The notes below the pieces were generated by a model. It made no database searches. It was not told the DNA's origin and saw nothing but the letters and a program-made list of their open reading frames with translations. Positions 34,121 through 43,294 of a DNA stretch of 64,000 nucleotides are shown here, piece by piece. Each line of letters starts with the position of its first letter. The first letter of the stretch is position 1. Source of the stretch: Natrarchaeobius halalkaliphilus (GTDB lineage Archaea > Halobacteriota > Halobacteria > Halobacteriales > Natrialbaceae); NCBI RefSeq assembly GCF_003841485.1, contig NZ_REFY01000004.1, positions 248,001 through 312,000 of the forward strand, read 5' to 3'. A program made the position numbers and the translations under genes.

Positions 34121-36136
34121 CTACGTCCGTCGCGCGAGCAACGTTGCGACGAGCGCACTGAGCGCAACGAGCGCCGCTGCGAGGCCGAAGCCGGGGATAC
34201 CGTCGTCTCCCGAGAGATCGACGTCGAGGAAGTCAGCCGCGCGTTCGGTGTCCATCTCAGCGAACTCGCGGTCGCCTTCACCGGGTTCGTACACCTCGGT
34301 GTCGTCGTCGACGAGACCCAGTTCCGCGAGCGTGGATTCCGACAGCTCGTCGTCGGTCTCGAGGTCTTCGATGTAGACGTAGGTGACGACGTCGCCGTCC
34401 TCGTCCTCGCCGGCGATCTGCGTCACGGCGACGTTGTCTCCGAGGATGCCGTCTTCGATCAGCGACTCCGTGTTCTCGAACTTCGCACCGGCTTCGAGTT
34501 CGACCGTCTCGCTGTCGAAGTCGACGTCGACTTTCGCGATCTCGAGTTCGGAGTCCTCGAGAGTCGAGGCGAAACTACCCAGTTCGTCGGATTCGTCCTG
34601 TATCACCGTCGTCATGGACGTCAGCACTTCTTCTGCGAGGTCGTCCATCCCGATCTCGACGGTGCCGTCGACGTACACCTCTTCGCCCTCCGTGTAGGCG
34701 GTGAACTCGAAGACGACCTCTTCGTCGGCGGCATCGATGCCGCGGTCTGCGAGTTCGTCCGTGTACGCGTCGTAGTTCTCGGTGTCTCCCGTCGCCTGGG
34801 CCTCGAGTTCGATCTGGTTGTCGTCGGTGAACTCGGCGGTTGCGTCCCACTCGAACGTCGTTCGGAGGTCAGCCGCCTGCTGGGCCTCGAACATGTCGTC
34901 GAACTCCTCGAACTCGTCTTCGAACAGGTCCTCGTCGTCCATCGAGGCCTCACCGAGCTCACCGATCGCCTCGATAGCTGCCGCGTACTCGTTGATCTGG
35001 ACGTTCCAGGTCGCCTCGAACTCCTCGTCGCTCGAGATCATCTCGAACTCGACGGTCTCGATCTCGAGTTCGGTCACCTGGGCCGCGATGCGCTCTGCAT
35101 CGTCCACGGAGAGATCAGTCTGTGGATCGTCGACGAGCTCCTCGGTGAGTGCGTCCTGGAGACCCTCTTCGATTCCCTCGTAGGTGACCGTGTAATCGAG
35201 TTCCTTCCAGTAGGTGTTCTCGTCGTGCTCGTCGAAGTCGTGGTGGTCGATCTCGACCGTCACCTCACCGCCGAGTTCCTCCGCCATCTCGGCGTACTGC
35301 TCTTCGAGGGTCGCTTTCGCCTTCGCTTCGGTTTCCCACTCCTCGACCGGGTCGGAAAACATCGAATCGAACTCGGTTTGGCGTTCGCTGACGGCGATTT
35401 CGTAGCCGTCTGCGGTCTCGGACAGTTCGAACGAGAACGTTTCATCGGGCGAGTCGCCCATCGCTGACGTTCCCAGGTCGACGTGGACGTCACCGCTCGT
35501 CCGGAAGGTGTCCGCGGCGACCTCGACGTCGCCCGACGTACTGGCGGATTCGAACAGACTCTGTTGTTGGGTCTGGGCTCCGGCAGTCGACAGCTGCTGA
35601 GTGTCCGCGTCGTCCGAATCGCCGCTAAAGAGCGCGTAGATGTCGGCGTCGAACTCGCTCGTCTCTTCGGTCTGTTCGCCGGAGATCTCGACGTCGAGTT
35701 CGTCGAGTTCGGGCGGTTGCTCCATCGTCAAGTGACCATCGGCGGAGAAGAGATCCTCCTCGAGAGACGCGCTCATCTCCCCTTCGATGTCCTCGTCGCC
35801 GTCGTTCTCGCCGGCGATGAGGACGTGTGCGAGTCCCTCGCTGACGTCGGCACCGAGTTGGAACTCGTCGATGTCGTCGTCGCCGTCGTCGGTGTAGACG
35901 AGGACGCCGCTGCCGTCGTCCTCGACGTACAGTTCGTCCGCGCTCCCGAGCGTGTCTCCGGCGTCGTCGAAATCGCCAACGGCGTCGACGTCGTACTCGG
36001 GTTGATCCGGTTCGGCCGCCGATACACCGTGCATTCCACCCATCGCAACCATCGACAGTCCCACGATCACCGCGAGCGTGACTGCGATCGATGGCCTACC
36101 ACGGACCGATGGAATCGATATCCTATTGGAGGGCAT
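34121..36136 (-). CDS. Secreted PGF-CTERM surface protein, very acidic
   Basis: A 671-residue exported protein. The N-terminus is a signal peptide (IAVTLAVIVGLSMVAMGGMH, cleavage near AEPDQ). The long ectodomain is rich in Asp and Glu, with alternating beta-like and helical stretches and no known enzymatic motif. The C-terminus is a PGF-CTERM anchor: DGIPGFGLAAALVALSALVA followed by ARRT, the site processed by archaeosortase A and lipid-modified. It is probably part of the cell envelope. A strong TATA box (36161-36170) lies 30 bases before the ATG at 36136. Its exact role is unknown. Confidence 0.88.
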   Translation of the reverse strand: MPSNRISIPSVRGRPSIAVTLAVIVGLSMVAMGGMHGVSAAEPDQPEYDVDAVGDFDDAGDTLGSADELYVEDDGSGVLVYTDDGDDDIDEFQLGADVSEGLAHVLIAGENDGDEDIEGEMSASLEEDLFSADGHLTMEQPPELDELDVEISGEQTEETSEFDADIYALFSGDSDDADTQQLSTAGAQTQQQSLFESASTSGDVEVAADTFRTSGDVHVDLGTSAMGDSPDETFSFELSETADGYEIAVSERQTEFDSMFSDPVEEWETEAKAKATLEEQYAEMAEELGGEVTVEIDHHDFDEHDENTYWKELDYTVTYEGIEEGLQDALTEELVDDPQTDLSVDDAERIAAQVTELEIETVEFEMISSDEEFEATWNVQINEYAAAIEAIGELGEASMDDEDLFEDEFEEFDDMFEAQQAADLRTTFEWDATAEFTDDNQIELEAQATGDTENYDAYTDELADRGIDAADEEVVFEFTAYTEGEEVYVDGTVEIGMDDLAEEVLTSMTTVIQDESDELGSFASTLEDSELEIAKVDVDFDSETVELEAGAKFENTESLIEDGILGDNVAVTQIAGEDEDGDVVTYVYIEDLETDDELSESTLAELGLVDDDTEVYEPGEGDREFAEMDTERAADFLDVDLSGDDGIPGFGLAAALVALSALVATLLARRT

Positions 36137-36160
36137 ACACGTTCCAGTTAACAGCGACTA

Positions 36161-36170
36161 CATATAAATA
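36161..36170 (-). promoter_or_regulatory. TATA box of the PGF-CTERM gene
   Basis: The minus strand reads TATTTATATG, centred about 30 bases before the ATG at 36136. It stands out in an otherwise GC-rich region and suggests strong expression. Confidence 0.6.
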
Positions 36171-36523
36171 TTCAAATTCGTCTCGATGGTCAGAATGTTC
36201 GTCTCGAGTTCCACCCGAGGGAGGAACAGTCAACGGCGCGTAGTACGCCCCGCGGAACGCGTCGTCGAGCTAACCAGCGCATCGCCGTCGACGGTCGGGT
36301 CCCGGACGCGGTCATCCGTCCGGCGTGCGACAGTCCGGATTTCCGCGGCGATTATCGCCCGTTCGATACGAAATTCGTGGAGAGGGTTTTGAAAGTGGGT
36401 CAAACAACCCTCTATGGGGTAAATTCACTAGTATAGGAATGATAAGTTTTGAGAGTATTTCGAGGTATCTTTTTGACCGCTCGTCGCAACTGGTTGTGTT
36501 GTGGTGACAATTCCCAGTAAGCC
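36171..36523. promoter_or_regulatory. Spacer with inverted repeat and promoter of the cox operon
   Basis: No gene is seen in this stretch. A long inverted repeat lies at 36382-36412: GAGGGTT and TTGA are mirrored by TCAA and AACCCTC around a short centre. Beyond it, TATCTTTTT (36467-36475) is a good TATA box, which would give a short leader before coxG at 36524. The inverted repeat lies about 55 bases upstream of that box, a suitable place for an activator site. Confidence 0.45.
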
Positions 36524-37135
36524 ATGAGATTCGATGGCACGTTCGAGCTCGGGGACGTATCGACGGAGGCAGTCTGGCTCGTGCTGTCGGACCCGGTGAT
36601 GATCGAGCAGGCGCTGCCCGGCTGTGAGTTTCTGCTCGAGGTCGACGACGACGCGAACTTCGACGAGCTTCGGGAACGGGCCGAGGCGACCGAGGAAAAG
36701 CCGCCGACGCTGCCGGAGGCGACACCCGAAGCGGTCGGTGAACGGGCCTTCGAGGAAGGCGAGACGTACGCCGCGTTGATGGAGCTGGGCGTCGGGGGCG
36801 TCAAGCCGAGTTTCGAGACGACCGTGACGATCGCAGAGCGAGAGTTCCCGCGGATGGCGACGACCGGCAACGGCTCCGCCGCGAACAGTTCGTTCGAGAT
36901 GTCCGCCTGGATGGAACTCGAGGAGATAGACGACGGCGTCGCCGTCGAGTGGGAAGCCGAAGCCGACGTGTTCGGGAAGATCGCCCAGCTTGGCGGCCGG
37001 GTGATAAACCCCGTCGCGAACCGCATCGTCAACCAGTTCTTCGAGGACGTCGCCTCCCGACTGGACGAGGTCGAAGAGCCCGACGACGAGACCGAACGAA
37101 CCCGGCTCAGAGACCGGATTCAGGACGCGCTATGA
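36524..37135 (+). CDS. coxG: CoxG/SRPBCC-domain protein
   Basis: A 203-residue protein of the CoxG (carbon monoxide dehydrogenase subunit G, START-like) family. The fold starts MRFDGTFELGDVSTEAVWLVLSDP and contains the characteristic MIEQALPGCEFL. After an acidic insert of about 40 residues it continues with strands SSFEMSAWMELEEIDDGVAVEWEAEADVFG and a C-terminal helix NRIVNQFFEDVASRL. CoxG recruits the dehydrogenase to the membrane in bacteria. It opens the four-gene cox operon and its stop overlaps a tiny coupling frame that leads into coxS. Confidence 0.9.
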   Translation: MRFDGTFELGDVSTEAVWLVLSDPVMIEQALPGCEFLLEVDDDANFDELRERAEATEEKPPTLPEATPEAVGERAFEEGETYAALMELGVGGVKPSFETTVTIAEREFPRMATTGNGSAANSSFEMSAWMELEEIDDGVAVEWEAEADVFGKIAQLGGRVINPVANRIVNQFFEDVASRLDEVEEPDDETERTRLRDRIQDAL

Positions 37136-37215
37136 GTGACGGTCAGGCGGTTGCGAGCGACGTACCCGCGCTCAGCGGAGACCGATCAGTAACCAGCGGA
37201 GACCGATCAGTATGA
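37132..37215 (+). CDS. 27-codon coupling peptide between coxG and coxS
   Basis: The ATG overlaps the coxG stop (ATGA) and the frame ends in a TGA that overlaps the coxS ATG, so ribosomes finishing coxG could read straight into coxS. The peptide is [20 protein letters not shown] plus TSGDRSV. A 21-bp tandem duplication (37173-37212) makes up the end, and each copy contains a GCGGAGA stretch that may act as a ribosome-binding site. It is probably a coupling device rather than a functional peptide; it could also simply be a spacer. Confidence 0.35.
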   Translation: MSDGQAVASDVPALSGDRSVTSGDRSV

Positions 37216-37706
37216 CGATCACGACACACGAAATTACGCTCACGGTTAACGGAACGAAACGAGAACTGAGCGTCGAGCCGCGCACGCTGTTGATACACGC
37301 CCTCCGGGACCACCTGGGATATACGGGTCCGAAAGTCGGCTGTGAGAGTAGCCTCTGTGGGGCCTGTACGGTCCACGTCGACGGGAAGGCGGTCAAGTCC
37401 TGTACGCTGTTGGCCGTTCAGGCCGACGGTGCAGACGTGACCACCGTCGAGGGCCTCGGCGCGGCGGACGAACTCCACCCGCTCCAGGCGGCCTTTCAGG
37501 ACGAACACGGGCTCCAGTGTGGCTACTGTACGCCCGGCGTGTTGCTGAGCGCGCTGGCGCTACTCGAGAGCGAACCCGACCCCTCGCGGACGGAGATCAG
37601 GGCGGCGCTCGAGGGGAACCTCTGTCGCTGTACCGGCTATCAGAACATCGTCGACGCGGTCGAAACCGCCGCCGACAGAATGCCCGCGGCCGAGGGGGAC
37701 GACTGA
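37212..37706 (+). CDS. coxS: CO-dehydrogenase-like small subunit, 2Fe-2S protein
   Basis: A 164-residue protein of the xanthine-oxidase-family small subunit. The plant-type 2Fe-2S cluster is bound by [15 protein letters not shown] and the later Cys in VKSC. The second, helical-domain cluster is bound by QCGYCTPG and [13 protein letters not shown]. It passes electrons from the molybdenum centre of CoxL to FAD of CoxM. The coxL ATG follows the stop after one base. The ATG at 37212 lies inside the duplicated coupling sequence. Confidence 0.95.
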   Translation: MTITTHEITLTVNGTKRELSVEPRTLLIHALRDHLGYTGPKVGCESSLCGACTVHVDGKAVKSCTLLAVQADGADVTTVEGLGAADELHPLQAAFQDEHGLQCGYCTPGVLLSALALLESEPDPSRTEIRAALEGNLCRCTGYQNIVDAVETAADRMPAAEGDD

Positions 37707-37707
37707 G

Positions 37708-40077
37708 ATGGCATCCGAATCTGACGCGGACGAGCGGGTCTTCGGCTCGTCGGTCGAACGACGCGAGGACGTCGGTCTGCTGACCGGCGAGGCGACGTTC
37801 ACTGACGACGAACTCCAGGACGCCGCCCACGTCGCGATCCTGCGCAGCCAGTACGCCCACGCGACGATCGAGGGAGTCGAGACGAGCGCGGCCGAGGAGC
37901 GCGACGGCGTCCTCGCGGTCTACACCGGCCGGGACGTCGAGGACAGCGGGATTCCGAACGATATTCCGACGGCGTGGATGCTGCCCGGTCTGGTCACTCC
38001 GCAGTACCGTATCATGGCGACCGACAGGGTCCGTCACACTGGCGACGCCCTCGCCGCGGTCGTCGCCGAGGACCGGTATACGGCCTACGACGCTCTCGAG
38101 GAGATCGACGTGAGCTACGACCGTCTCGAGGCGGTCACGAGACCCGACGAGGCGGTCGACGCCGACGTGACGGTCCACGAAGAAGCCCCGGACAACGTCG
38201 CCTTCGACTTCGAACTCGGTGACGCGGACGCCGTCGACGACGCCTTCGAGGCGGCCGACCACGTCACGAGCGTCGACCTCGAGCAACCTCGCATCATCCC
38301 GAACGCCGTCGAACCGCGCGCCGCGGCCGCCGCCTACGACACCTCGAGCGACGACCTGACGATCTGGATGACGTCGCAGAATCCGCACCTCCACCGGGTG
38401 TTGCTATCGACGGCGACGCTCGGCCACCCCGAGCACAAACTCCGGATCGTCGCCCCCGAGGTCGGCGGCGGGTTCGGGAGCAAGATCTACCACTACCCCG
38501 ACGAGGCGATCACGGCGTGGTGTGCGAAGCAACTCGGCGGCGCGGTCGAATGGCAGGCGACTCGAACGGAGGGGTACGTCACCGACTGCCACGGTCGCGA
38601 TCACGTCACCGAGGCCGAACTCGCGCTCGATTCCGACGGAACCATCCGCGGGTTGCGCGTCGAAACGCACGCGGGCCTCGGCGCGCACCTCTCGCAGTTC
38701 GCCACGGCGACGCCGTCGTACCTCTACGCGACCATCCTCTCGAGCGAGTACGCCATCCCGGCAATCCACTGTCGCGTGATCGGTGCGTTCACGAACACGA
38801 CGCCGGTCGACGCCTATCGTGGCGCAGGCCGGGCCGAGGGAATTTACGTCACCGAGCGGATCGTCGACGTCGCGGCGAGAGAACTCGACCTCGATCCGGT
38901 CGACGTCCGTCGAACGAACCTGATCCCGCCCGAGGAGTTCCCCTACGAGACCGCGGTTGCCCTCGTCTACGACAGCGGCGAGTACGAGGAGGCGATGGAC
39001 CGCGCTCTCGAGTTGATCGACTACGAGGACGTCCGCGAGCGACAGGCGAAACTCCGCGAGGAGGGACGGTATCTCGGCGTCGGCGTTGCCAATTTCGTCG
39101 AGTCGGCGGGACTGTCGCCGTCGAAAGCCGCCGGCGAACTCGGCGCGACGGCCGGCGGCTGGGAGGCCGGCGTCGTCCGGTTTCATCCGTCGGGAACGGT
39201 CTCGGTCGCCTGTGGAACGGCCGATCAGGGCCAGGGTCACCGCACGACGCTCGCACAGGTCGCCGCCGCCGAACTCGGCGTTCCGGTCGAGGACGTCGAA
39301 GTCGTCGAAGGCGACACCGACGAAGTCCCACAGGGAATGGGGACCTACGGCAGCCGAAGCGCCCCCGTCGGCGGCGGTGCCGTCGCCCAGAGCGGACGCA
39401 AAGTCGTCGAGAAGGGCCGCTCGATCGCCGCCCACAAACTCGAGGCCAGCGAGGAGGATGTCGAGTTCGACGACGGAACGTTCCACGTCGCGGGCGCGCC
39501 GGATCGCTCGATTTCGATCCAGGAGCTCGCCTACGCGGCTTACCTGGGCCACGACATCCCCGACGAGATGGAGCCCGGGCTCGAGGCGACGTCGTACTAC
39601 GATCCGGAGAACTTCACCTTCCCGTTCGGGACCCACGCCGCTGTCGTCGAGGTGGATCCGGACACCGGCGAGGTCGAGTTCCACCGCTACGTCGCGGTCG
39701 ACGATTGTGGCGAGCAGATCAATCCGATGATCGTCGAGGGACAGGTCCACGGCGGGATCGCACAGGGTATCGGCGCGGCGCTCTTCGAGGCCGCGAACTA
39801 CGACGACAACGGAACGCTCGTCTCCGGGTCGATGAACGAGTACGCGCTTCCGCGAGCCGAGCGCCTGCCGGAGTACGAGACGGACAGCACCGTCACGCCG
39901 AGTCCCCACAACCCCATCGGCGTCAAAGGCGTCGGGGAGTCCGCGACGATCGGCGCGACGCCGGCCGTCGTCAACGCCGTCGTCGACGCCCTCGAGCCGT
40001 TCGGCGTCGACCACCTCGACATGCCGCTGACGAACGAGACGGTCTGGGCGGCCATCGATTCCGGAGGTGAGCCCTGA
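37708..40077 (+). CDS. coxL: CO-dehydrogenase-like molybdenum large subunit (form II)
   Basis: A 789-residue molybdenum hydroxylase. Cofactor-binding motifs include EVGGGFGSKIYHYPDE, QGQGH, GTYGSRSAPVGGGA and CGEQINPMIVEGQVHGGIAQ; the catalytic Glu is in GVGESATIG near the end. The active-site loop reads PVDAYRGAGRAEG. True CO dehydrogenases of form I carry AYxCSFR with an active-site Cys, while form II proteins carry AYRGAGR. This is therefore form II, and CO may not be its real substrate; another aldehyde, purine or aromatic substrate is possible. One base overlaps with coxM. Confidence 0.93.
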   Translation: MASESDADERVFGSSVERREDVGLLTGEATFTDDELQDAAHVAILRSQYAHATIEGVETSAAEERDGVLAVYTGRDVEDSGIPNDIPTAWMLPGLVTPQYRIMATDRVRHTGDALAAVVAEDRYTAYDALEEIDVSYDRLEAVTRPDEAVDADVTVHEEAPDNVAFDFELGDADAVDDAFEAADHVTSVDLEQPRIIPNAVEPRAAAAAYDTSSDDLTIWMTSQNPHLHRVLLSTATLGHPEHKLRIVAPEVGGGFGSKIYHYPDEAITAWCAKQLGGAVEWQATRTEGYVTDCHGRDHVTEAELALDSDGTIRGLRVETHAGLGAHLSQFATATPSYLYATILSSEYAIPAIHCRVIGAFTNTTPVDAYRGAGRAEGIYVTERIVDVAARELDLDPVDVRRTNLIPPEEFPYETAVALVYDSGEYEEAMDRALELIDYEDVRERQAKLREEGRYLGVGVANFVESAGLSPSKAAGELGATAGGWEAGVVRFHPSGTVSVACGTADQGQGHRTTLAQVAAAELGVPVEDVEVVEGDTDEVPQGMGTYGSRSAPVGGGAVAQSGRKVVEKGRSIAAHKLEASEEDVEFDDGTFHVAGAPDRSISIQELAYAAYLGHDIPDEMEPGLEATSYYDPENFTFPFGTHAAVVEVDPDTGEVEFHRYVAVDDCGEQINPMIVEGQVHGGIAQGIGAALFEAANYDDNGTLVSGSMNEYALPRAERLPEYETDSTVTPSPHNPIGVKGVGESATIGATPAVVNAVVDALEPFGVDHLDMPLTNETVWAAIDSGGEP

Positions 40078-40976
40078 TGTACCCCGCGCCGTTCGAGTAC
40101 GTGAGCGTCGAAAGTACGGCGGAAGCGGTCGACTCCCTCTCGGAGTACGGCGATCGGGAGGTGACGCTGCTCGCCGGCGGCCACAGCCTGCTGCCGACGA
40201 TGAAATCCGGTCTTTCGACCCCGGAAGTGATCGTCGACCTGGCCAGCGTCGAATCGTTGTACGGAATCGATCACGACGACGGCGTTACGCGCATCAACGC
40301 GATGACCGAGTACGCGGCGATCGAACGAGACGAGACGCTGTGGAACGAGAACCCGGTCGTTCCGGAGGCCGCCGCCGAGATCGCGGACGTCCAGGTGCGA
40401 AACATGGGTACCATCGGTGGGAACATCGCCCACTCCGATCCGGCGGCCGATCTCCCCGCCGCGGTACTCGCCGCAGACGCCACGATCCACGCGCTCGGAC
40501 CCGACGGCCGGCGGGAGATTCCAGCCGCCAACTTCTTCGAGGCGATGTTCACGACCGCGCTCGCGGACGGCGAACTCCTCACCGCGATCGACGTCCCCCA
40601 CCTCGGGGAGAACGACGCCGCTGCGTACGTAAAGAAAGCCAGCGCCTCGTCGGGCTACGCGCTCGTCGGCGTCGCAGCGGTCCTCGAGACCGACGGCGAG
40701 GAGATCACTGATGCGCGCGTCGCCGCCAACGGCGCGTTCGATCACGCGATGGCCCTCGAACCGGTCGAAACGGAACTCGTCGGCGGCTCCCTGGACGACG
40801 ACGGGGTAGCCGAACGAGCCGCCGCGTTCGTCACCGACGACGTCGAATCGTACGTTCTCATGGACGACGAACAGGCCTCGGGCGAGTTCCGAGAACACCT
40901 CCTCGAGGTCTATACGGAACGCGCACTCGAGACGACGATCGCTCGCGTCGATGGCGGCTCGTCCGCGAACGAGTAA
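40077..40976 (+). CDS. coxM: CO-dehydrogenase-like FAD subunit
   Basis: A 299-residue FAD-binding subunit of the xanthine-oxidase family. Its FAD-binding motifs are LLAGGHSLLPTMKSGL (about residues 33-48) and VRNMGTIGGNIAHSDPAADL (about 105-124), followed by the CO_deh_flav_C-type C-terminal domain. It accepts electrons from CoxS and passes them to a quinone or other acceptor. Its ATG overlaps the coxL stop by one base (TGATG), so the subunits are made together. The gene order coxG-S-L-M differs from the common bacterial coxM-S-L order. Confidence 0.94.
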   Translation: MYPAPFEYVSVESTAEAVDSLSEYGDREVTLLAGGHSLLPTMKSGLSTPEVIVDLASVESLYGIDHDDGVTRINAMTEYAAIERDETLWNENPVVPEAAAEIADVQVRNMGTIGGNIAHSDPAADLPAAVLAADATIHALGPDGRREIPAANFFEAMFTTALADGELLTAIDVPHLGENDAAAYVKKASASSGYALVGVAAVLETDGEEITDARVAANGAFDHAMALEPVETELVGGSLDDDGVAERAAAFVTDDVESYVLMDDEQASGEFREHLLEVYTERALETTIARVDGGSSANE

Positions 40977-41060
40977 CGCCATCTCGGTCGTCGTCCATCC
41001 CGCAGACGAGTGATCCGAATCGATCGGTTACTCGCGGTGTGACCGCGTCGTCCCGGTCAT

Positions 41061-41570
41061 TCACTCGAACACCAGACGCTCGCGCTCGAACGCGCCGCAG
41101 TCGTCGACCGCCGCACCGTCGTCGGTCGCGCCGCTACCGTCGCGTTTGGTCCCCGAGCACCAGCGCCACGAGCCGAGTTCGAACGGCTCGAGCGAGACGA
41201 TCAGGTACGATCGATCGGGCCAGGTCGCCATCGCGGCGTCCGTCGCGCTCGGGTGCGGCGGTCCGGTCGGATGCGAGTGATAGAAGCCGACGATTTCCTC
41301 GCCCCGCCCCTCGAGTCGATCGAAGATCGAGAGCTGCTGTTGGGGATCGATCCGATAGCGAGTCCGCGGCGTCTCGGCAGCGTTGTCGGCGGGATACTGC
41401 GATCGAACGCGAGCGCGGTCGGCGTCGAACTCCCCGCCGAGAACGCCACAGATCTCCGCCGGCCGACCGTCTCGAGCGCGACCGACGATCGCATCGCGGA
41501 TCGAGGCGGGAACGACGAGCGTCGGCGCGGGGGGACCGGCCGGCCGCTCGGAGTCGGCATCGGACGTCAC
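41061..41570 (-). CDS. JAMM/MPN+ metalloprotease, probable desampylase
   Basis: A 169-residue JAMM protease. The zinc motif is complete: the upstream Glu in AEICGVLGGE (about residue 39) and HSHPTGPPHPSATD (His-x-His-x7-Ser-x2-Asp, about 98-111). HvJAMM1 of Haloferax, a close functional model, removes the ubiquitin-like SAMP proteins from targets, including the molybdopterin synthase subunit MoaE. The C-terminal third is a disordered acidic tail. Its ATG overlaps the stop of the BtuF-like gene by 4 bp, so the two are coupled. UbaA, which activates SAMPs, lies 2 kb away. Confidence 0.88.
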   Translation of the reverse strand: MTSDADSERPAGPPAPTLVVPASIRDAIVGRARDGRPAEICGVLGGEFDADRARVRSQYPADNAAETPRTRYRIDPQQQLSIFDRLEGRGEEIVGFYHSHPTGPPHPSATDAAMATWPDRSYLIVSLEPFELGSWRWCSGTKRDGSGATDDGAAVDDCGAFERERLVFE

Positions 41571-42571
41571 GGTTCGGTCTCGGTCGTCGAACGCCGTTCC
41601 GAGCCCGTCTCCGGCTCGAGCCGTCCCTCCGAGGCGAGTCGATCGGAGAGCCGGTCGAAGGGAGCGGCGACTCCCTCGAGTGCATCGGCCGGCCGGGCCG
41701 CGTCGAACAGCGTCGGCTGGACGATCCGAGCGATCGCCTCGAGCGTGTCGACCAGCCGCGGTCCGGGGCGGTTGAGGAGATGGTGGCCGTCCATCGCCCA
41801 GACGCGGTCTTCGCGAACGGCGGTCAGCTCCGCCCAGCCGTCGCGGCCGGTGAGATCGCTCCGGTTTTCGGCGATCTGTGCGAGCGAGAACCCACAGGGG
41901 GCGACGATCACGAGTTCGGGATCGTACGCGCGGATCTCATCCCACTCGCGCGGCCTCGAGCGGTCGCCGGCTGAGGCGAGTCCGTAATTCCCGCCGGCCC
42001 ACTCGACGAGTTCGGCCGTCCAGTGGCCCGCGATCATGGCGGGATCGGTCCAGTCGAAAACCGCCACTCGTGGCCGATCGTCGGCCGTGAGATCCGCCGT
42101 TCGCTCTCTGATCCGGTCGATCCGTCCGTCGAGTCGTTCGCGAACTTCGTTCGCCCGCTCGATTCGATCCGTCGCCCGACCGAGTCGCTCGAGGTCGGAG
42201 AGCACGTCACTGACGGTGTGCGGGTCGGTAGTCAGAACGTCAGGGTCGGCGTCGATACGCTCGACGGCGTCGGCAACGATCACCTCGTCGACCGCACAGA
42301 CGTCACAGATCCCCTGGGTGACGATCAACTCGGGCTCGAGGTCAGCGAGCGTTTCCACGTCGACGTCGTAGACGCCATCGTCTTCTACGGCTTCGAGCAC
42401 CTGCCGGTCGATCTCGCCGCTTTCGGCGTCGGCGTCGATCCGTGAGCGAGTGACCGAAGGAAGCGACTCGACTGCAGGGGGATAGTCGCACTCGTGGGAG
42501 ACGCCGACCGGCTCGAGACCGAGCGCGACGGCCATCTCGGTCGCCGACGGGAGCGTCGTGACGGTTCGCAT
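41567..42571 (-). CDS. Cobalamin-binding BtuF-like protein (TroA fold)
   Basis: A 334-residue protein of the periplasmic-binding helical-backbone family: MRTVTTLPSATEMAVALGLE with GVSHECDYP at the start, ELIVTQGICDVCAV in the middle, and VFDWTDPAMIAGHWTAEL then YDPELVIVAPCGFSL in the second lobe. No signal peptide or lipobox is present, so it probably stays in the cytoplasm, unlike a true BtuF; it resembles the cobalamin-binding proteins found beside other genes in haloarchaea. ATG 42571 is the first before the conserved part. It is coupled to the JAMM gene by a 4-bp overlap. Confidence 0.85.
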   Translation of the reverse strand: MRTVTTLPSATEMAVALGLEPVGVSHECDYPPAVESLPSVTRSRIDADAESGEIDRQVLEAVEDDGVYDVDVETLADLEPELIVTQGICDVCAVDEVIVADAVERIDADPDVLTTDPHTVSDVLSDLERLGRATDRIERANEVRERLDGRIDRIRERTADLTADDRPRVAVFDWTDPAMIAGHWTAELVEWAGGNYGLASAGDRSRPREWDEIRAYDPELVIVAPCGFSLAQIAENRSDLTGRDGWAELTAVREDRVWAMDGHHLLNRPGPRLVDTLEAIARIVQPTLFDAARPADALEGVAAPFDRLSDRLASEGRLEPETGSERRSTTETEP

Positions 42572-42626
42572 TGGCGACCGTAGGTGGCCAGCGAACAAAA
42601 ACGGCGGGCTCGAGTTCGGGACGACG

Positions 42627-43127
42627 TCAGCGTTCGTCCACGGAACCCGATTCGTCCGAATCGCGGTCGTCGTGCTCTTCGGAAGCCCGGCCGTCCACGT
42701 CGAAGGCGTCCGTCTCGAGTCGGTCGCCGTCGACGCCGACGCGACCGTCTTCGATTTCGATCACCACGCCTTCGTGACCCGCCGATCCGCCGAGCACGCG
42801 ATCCGTCGCGGACTCGAGTTCCCTGTTGACCGACCAGACGAATCGAAGGACCGACTCGAGCTCGGTGCTGGCCCGCCGATCAGTTCGGTCGGACGAGAGT
42901 TCGGCCATACTCACGGCACCCTCGGGGTGGAGGTACTGGATCGGGTGATCGTTTGGCACCTCCTGCAGGTCGACATCGAACGACCAGAGATACGGCACGA
43001 GCTGGACGGCGTATCCCTGGGGTTTCGGTGCTCGACGACCGGCCGCGGTCGTGACGGCTGCGAGTGCCGTCGTTCCCGTATCGGTGTCGTAGTAAACGCC
43101 AGGAACGCCCGGGATCGAAACGCGCAT
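42627..43127 (-). CDS. Uncharacterised acidic protein
   Basis: A 166-residue protein. The first 100 residues look folded (MRVSIPGVPGVYYDTDTGTT, AVQLVPYLWSFDVDLQEVP, ELESVLRFVWSVNREL) and the last 50 are acidic and disordered (DGRASEEHDDRDSDESGS). I do not recognise a family, and no catalytic motif is visible. It lies 55 bases upstream of the BtuF-like gene in the same direction, so it may begin the JAMM operon. A plus-strand CCTTTTATCGG near 43178-43188 reads as a TATA box on the minus strand (GATAAAAGG). Confidence 0.7.
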   Translation of the reverse strand: MRVSIPGVPGVYYDTDTGTTALAAVTTAAGRRAPKPQGYAVQLVPYLWSFDVDLQEVPNDHPIQYLHPEGAVSMAELSSDRTDRRASTELESVLRFVWSVNRELESATDRVLGGSAGHEGVVIEIEDGRVGVDGDRLETDAFDVDGRASEEHDDRDSDESGSVDER

Positions 43128-43270
43128 ACTCGAGCCGTCGAACCCGTCGGAGATGAGTCTAGTGCCGGCAGTTCCAGACCCCTTTTATCGGTCTCGCGTG
43201 GGGCCCGTTCGGTCCGACGAACAGCCGGGTTCGAACAATCGTCACGATAGCACCTGGCTGGAAAGGGGCT

Positions 43271-43294
43271 GACGGTCCGGTAGGACCGACCGTC
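43271..43294 (-). terminator. Hairpin downstream of the zinc-finger gene
   Basis: GACGGTC and GACCGTC pair perfectly (7 bp) around a 10-base centre that itself contains CGGTCC / GGACCG. It sits about 75 bases after the stop of the HVO_0416-like gene on the minus strand and about 145 bases before the next gene in that direction. It is a candidate terminator or mRNA structure. Confidence 0.35.

Noticed and set aside
36490-36523. Alternative earlier start for coxG
   Set aside because: No in-frame ATG or GTG gives a better match, and the family similarity begins at 36524.
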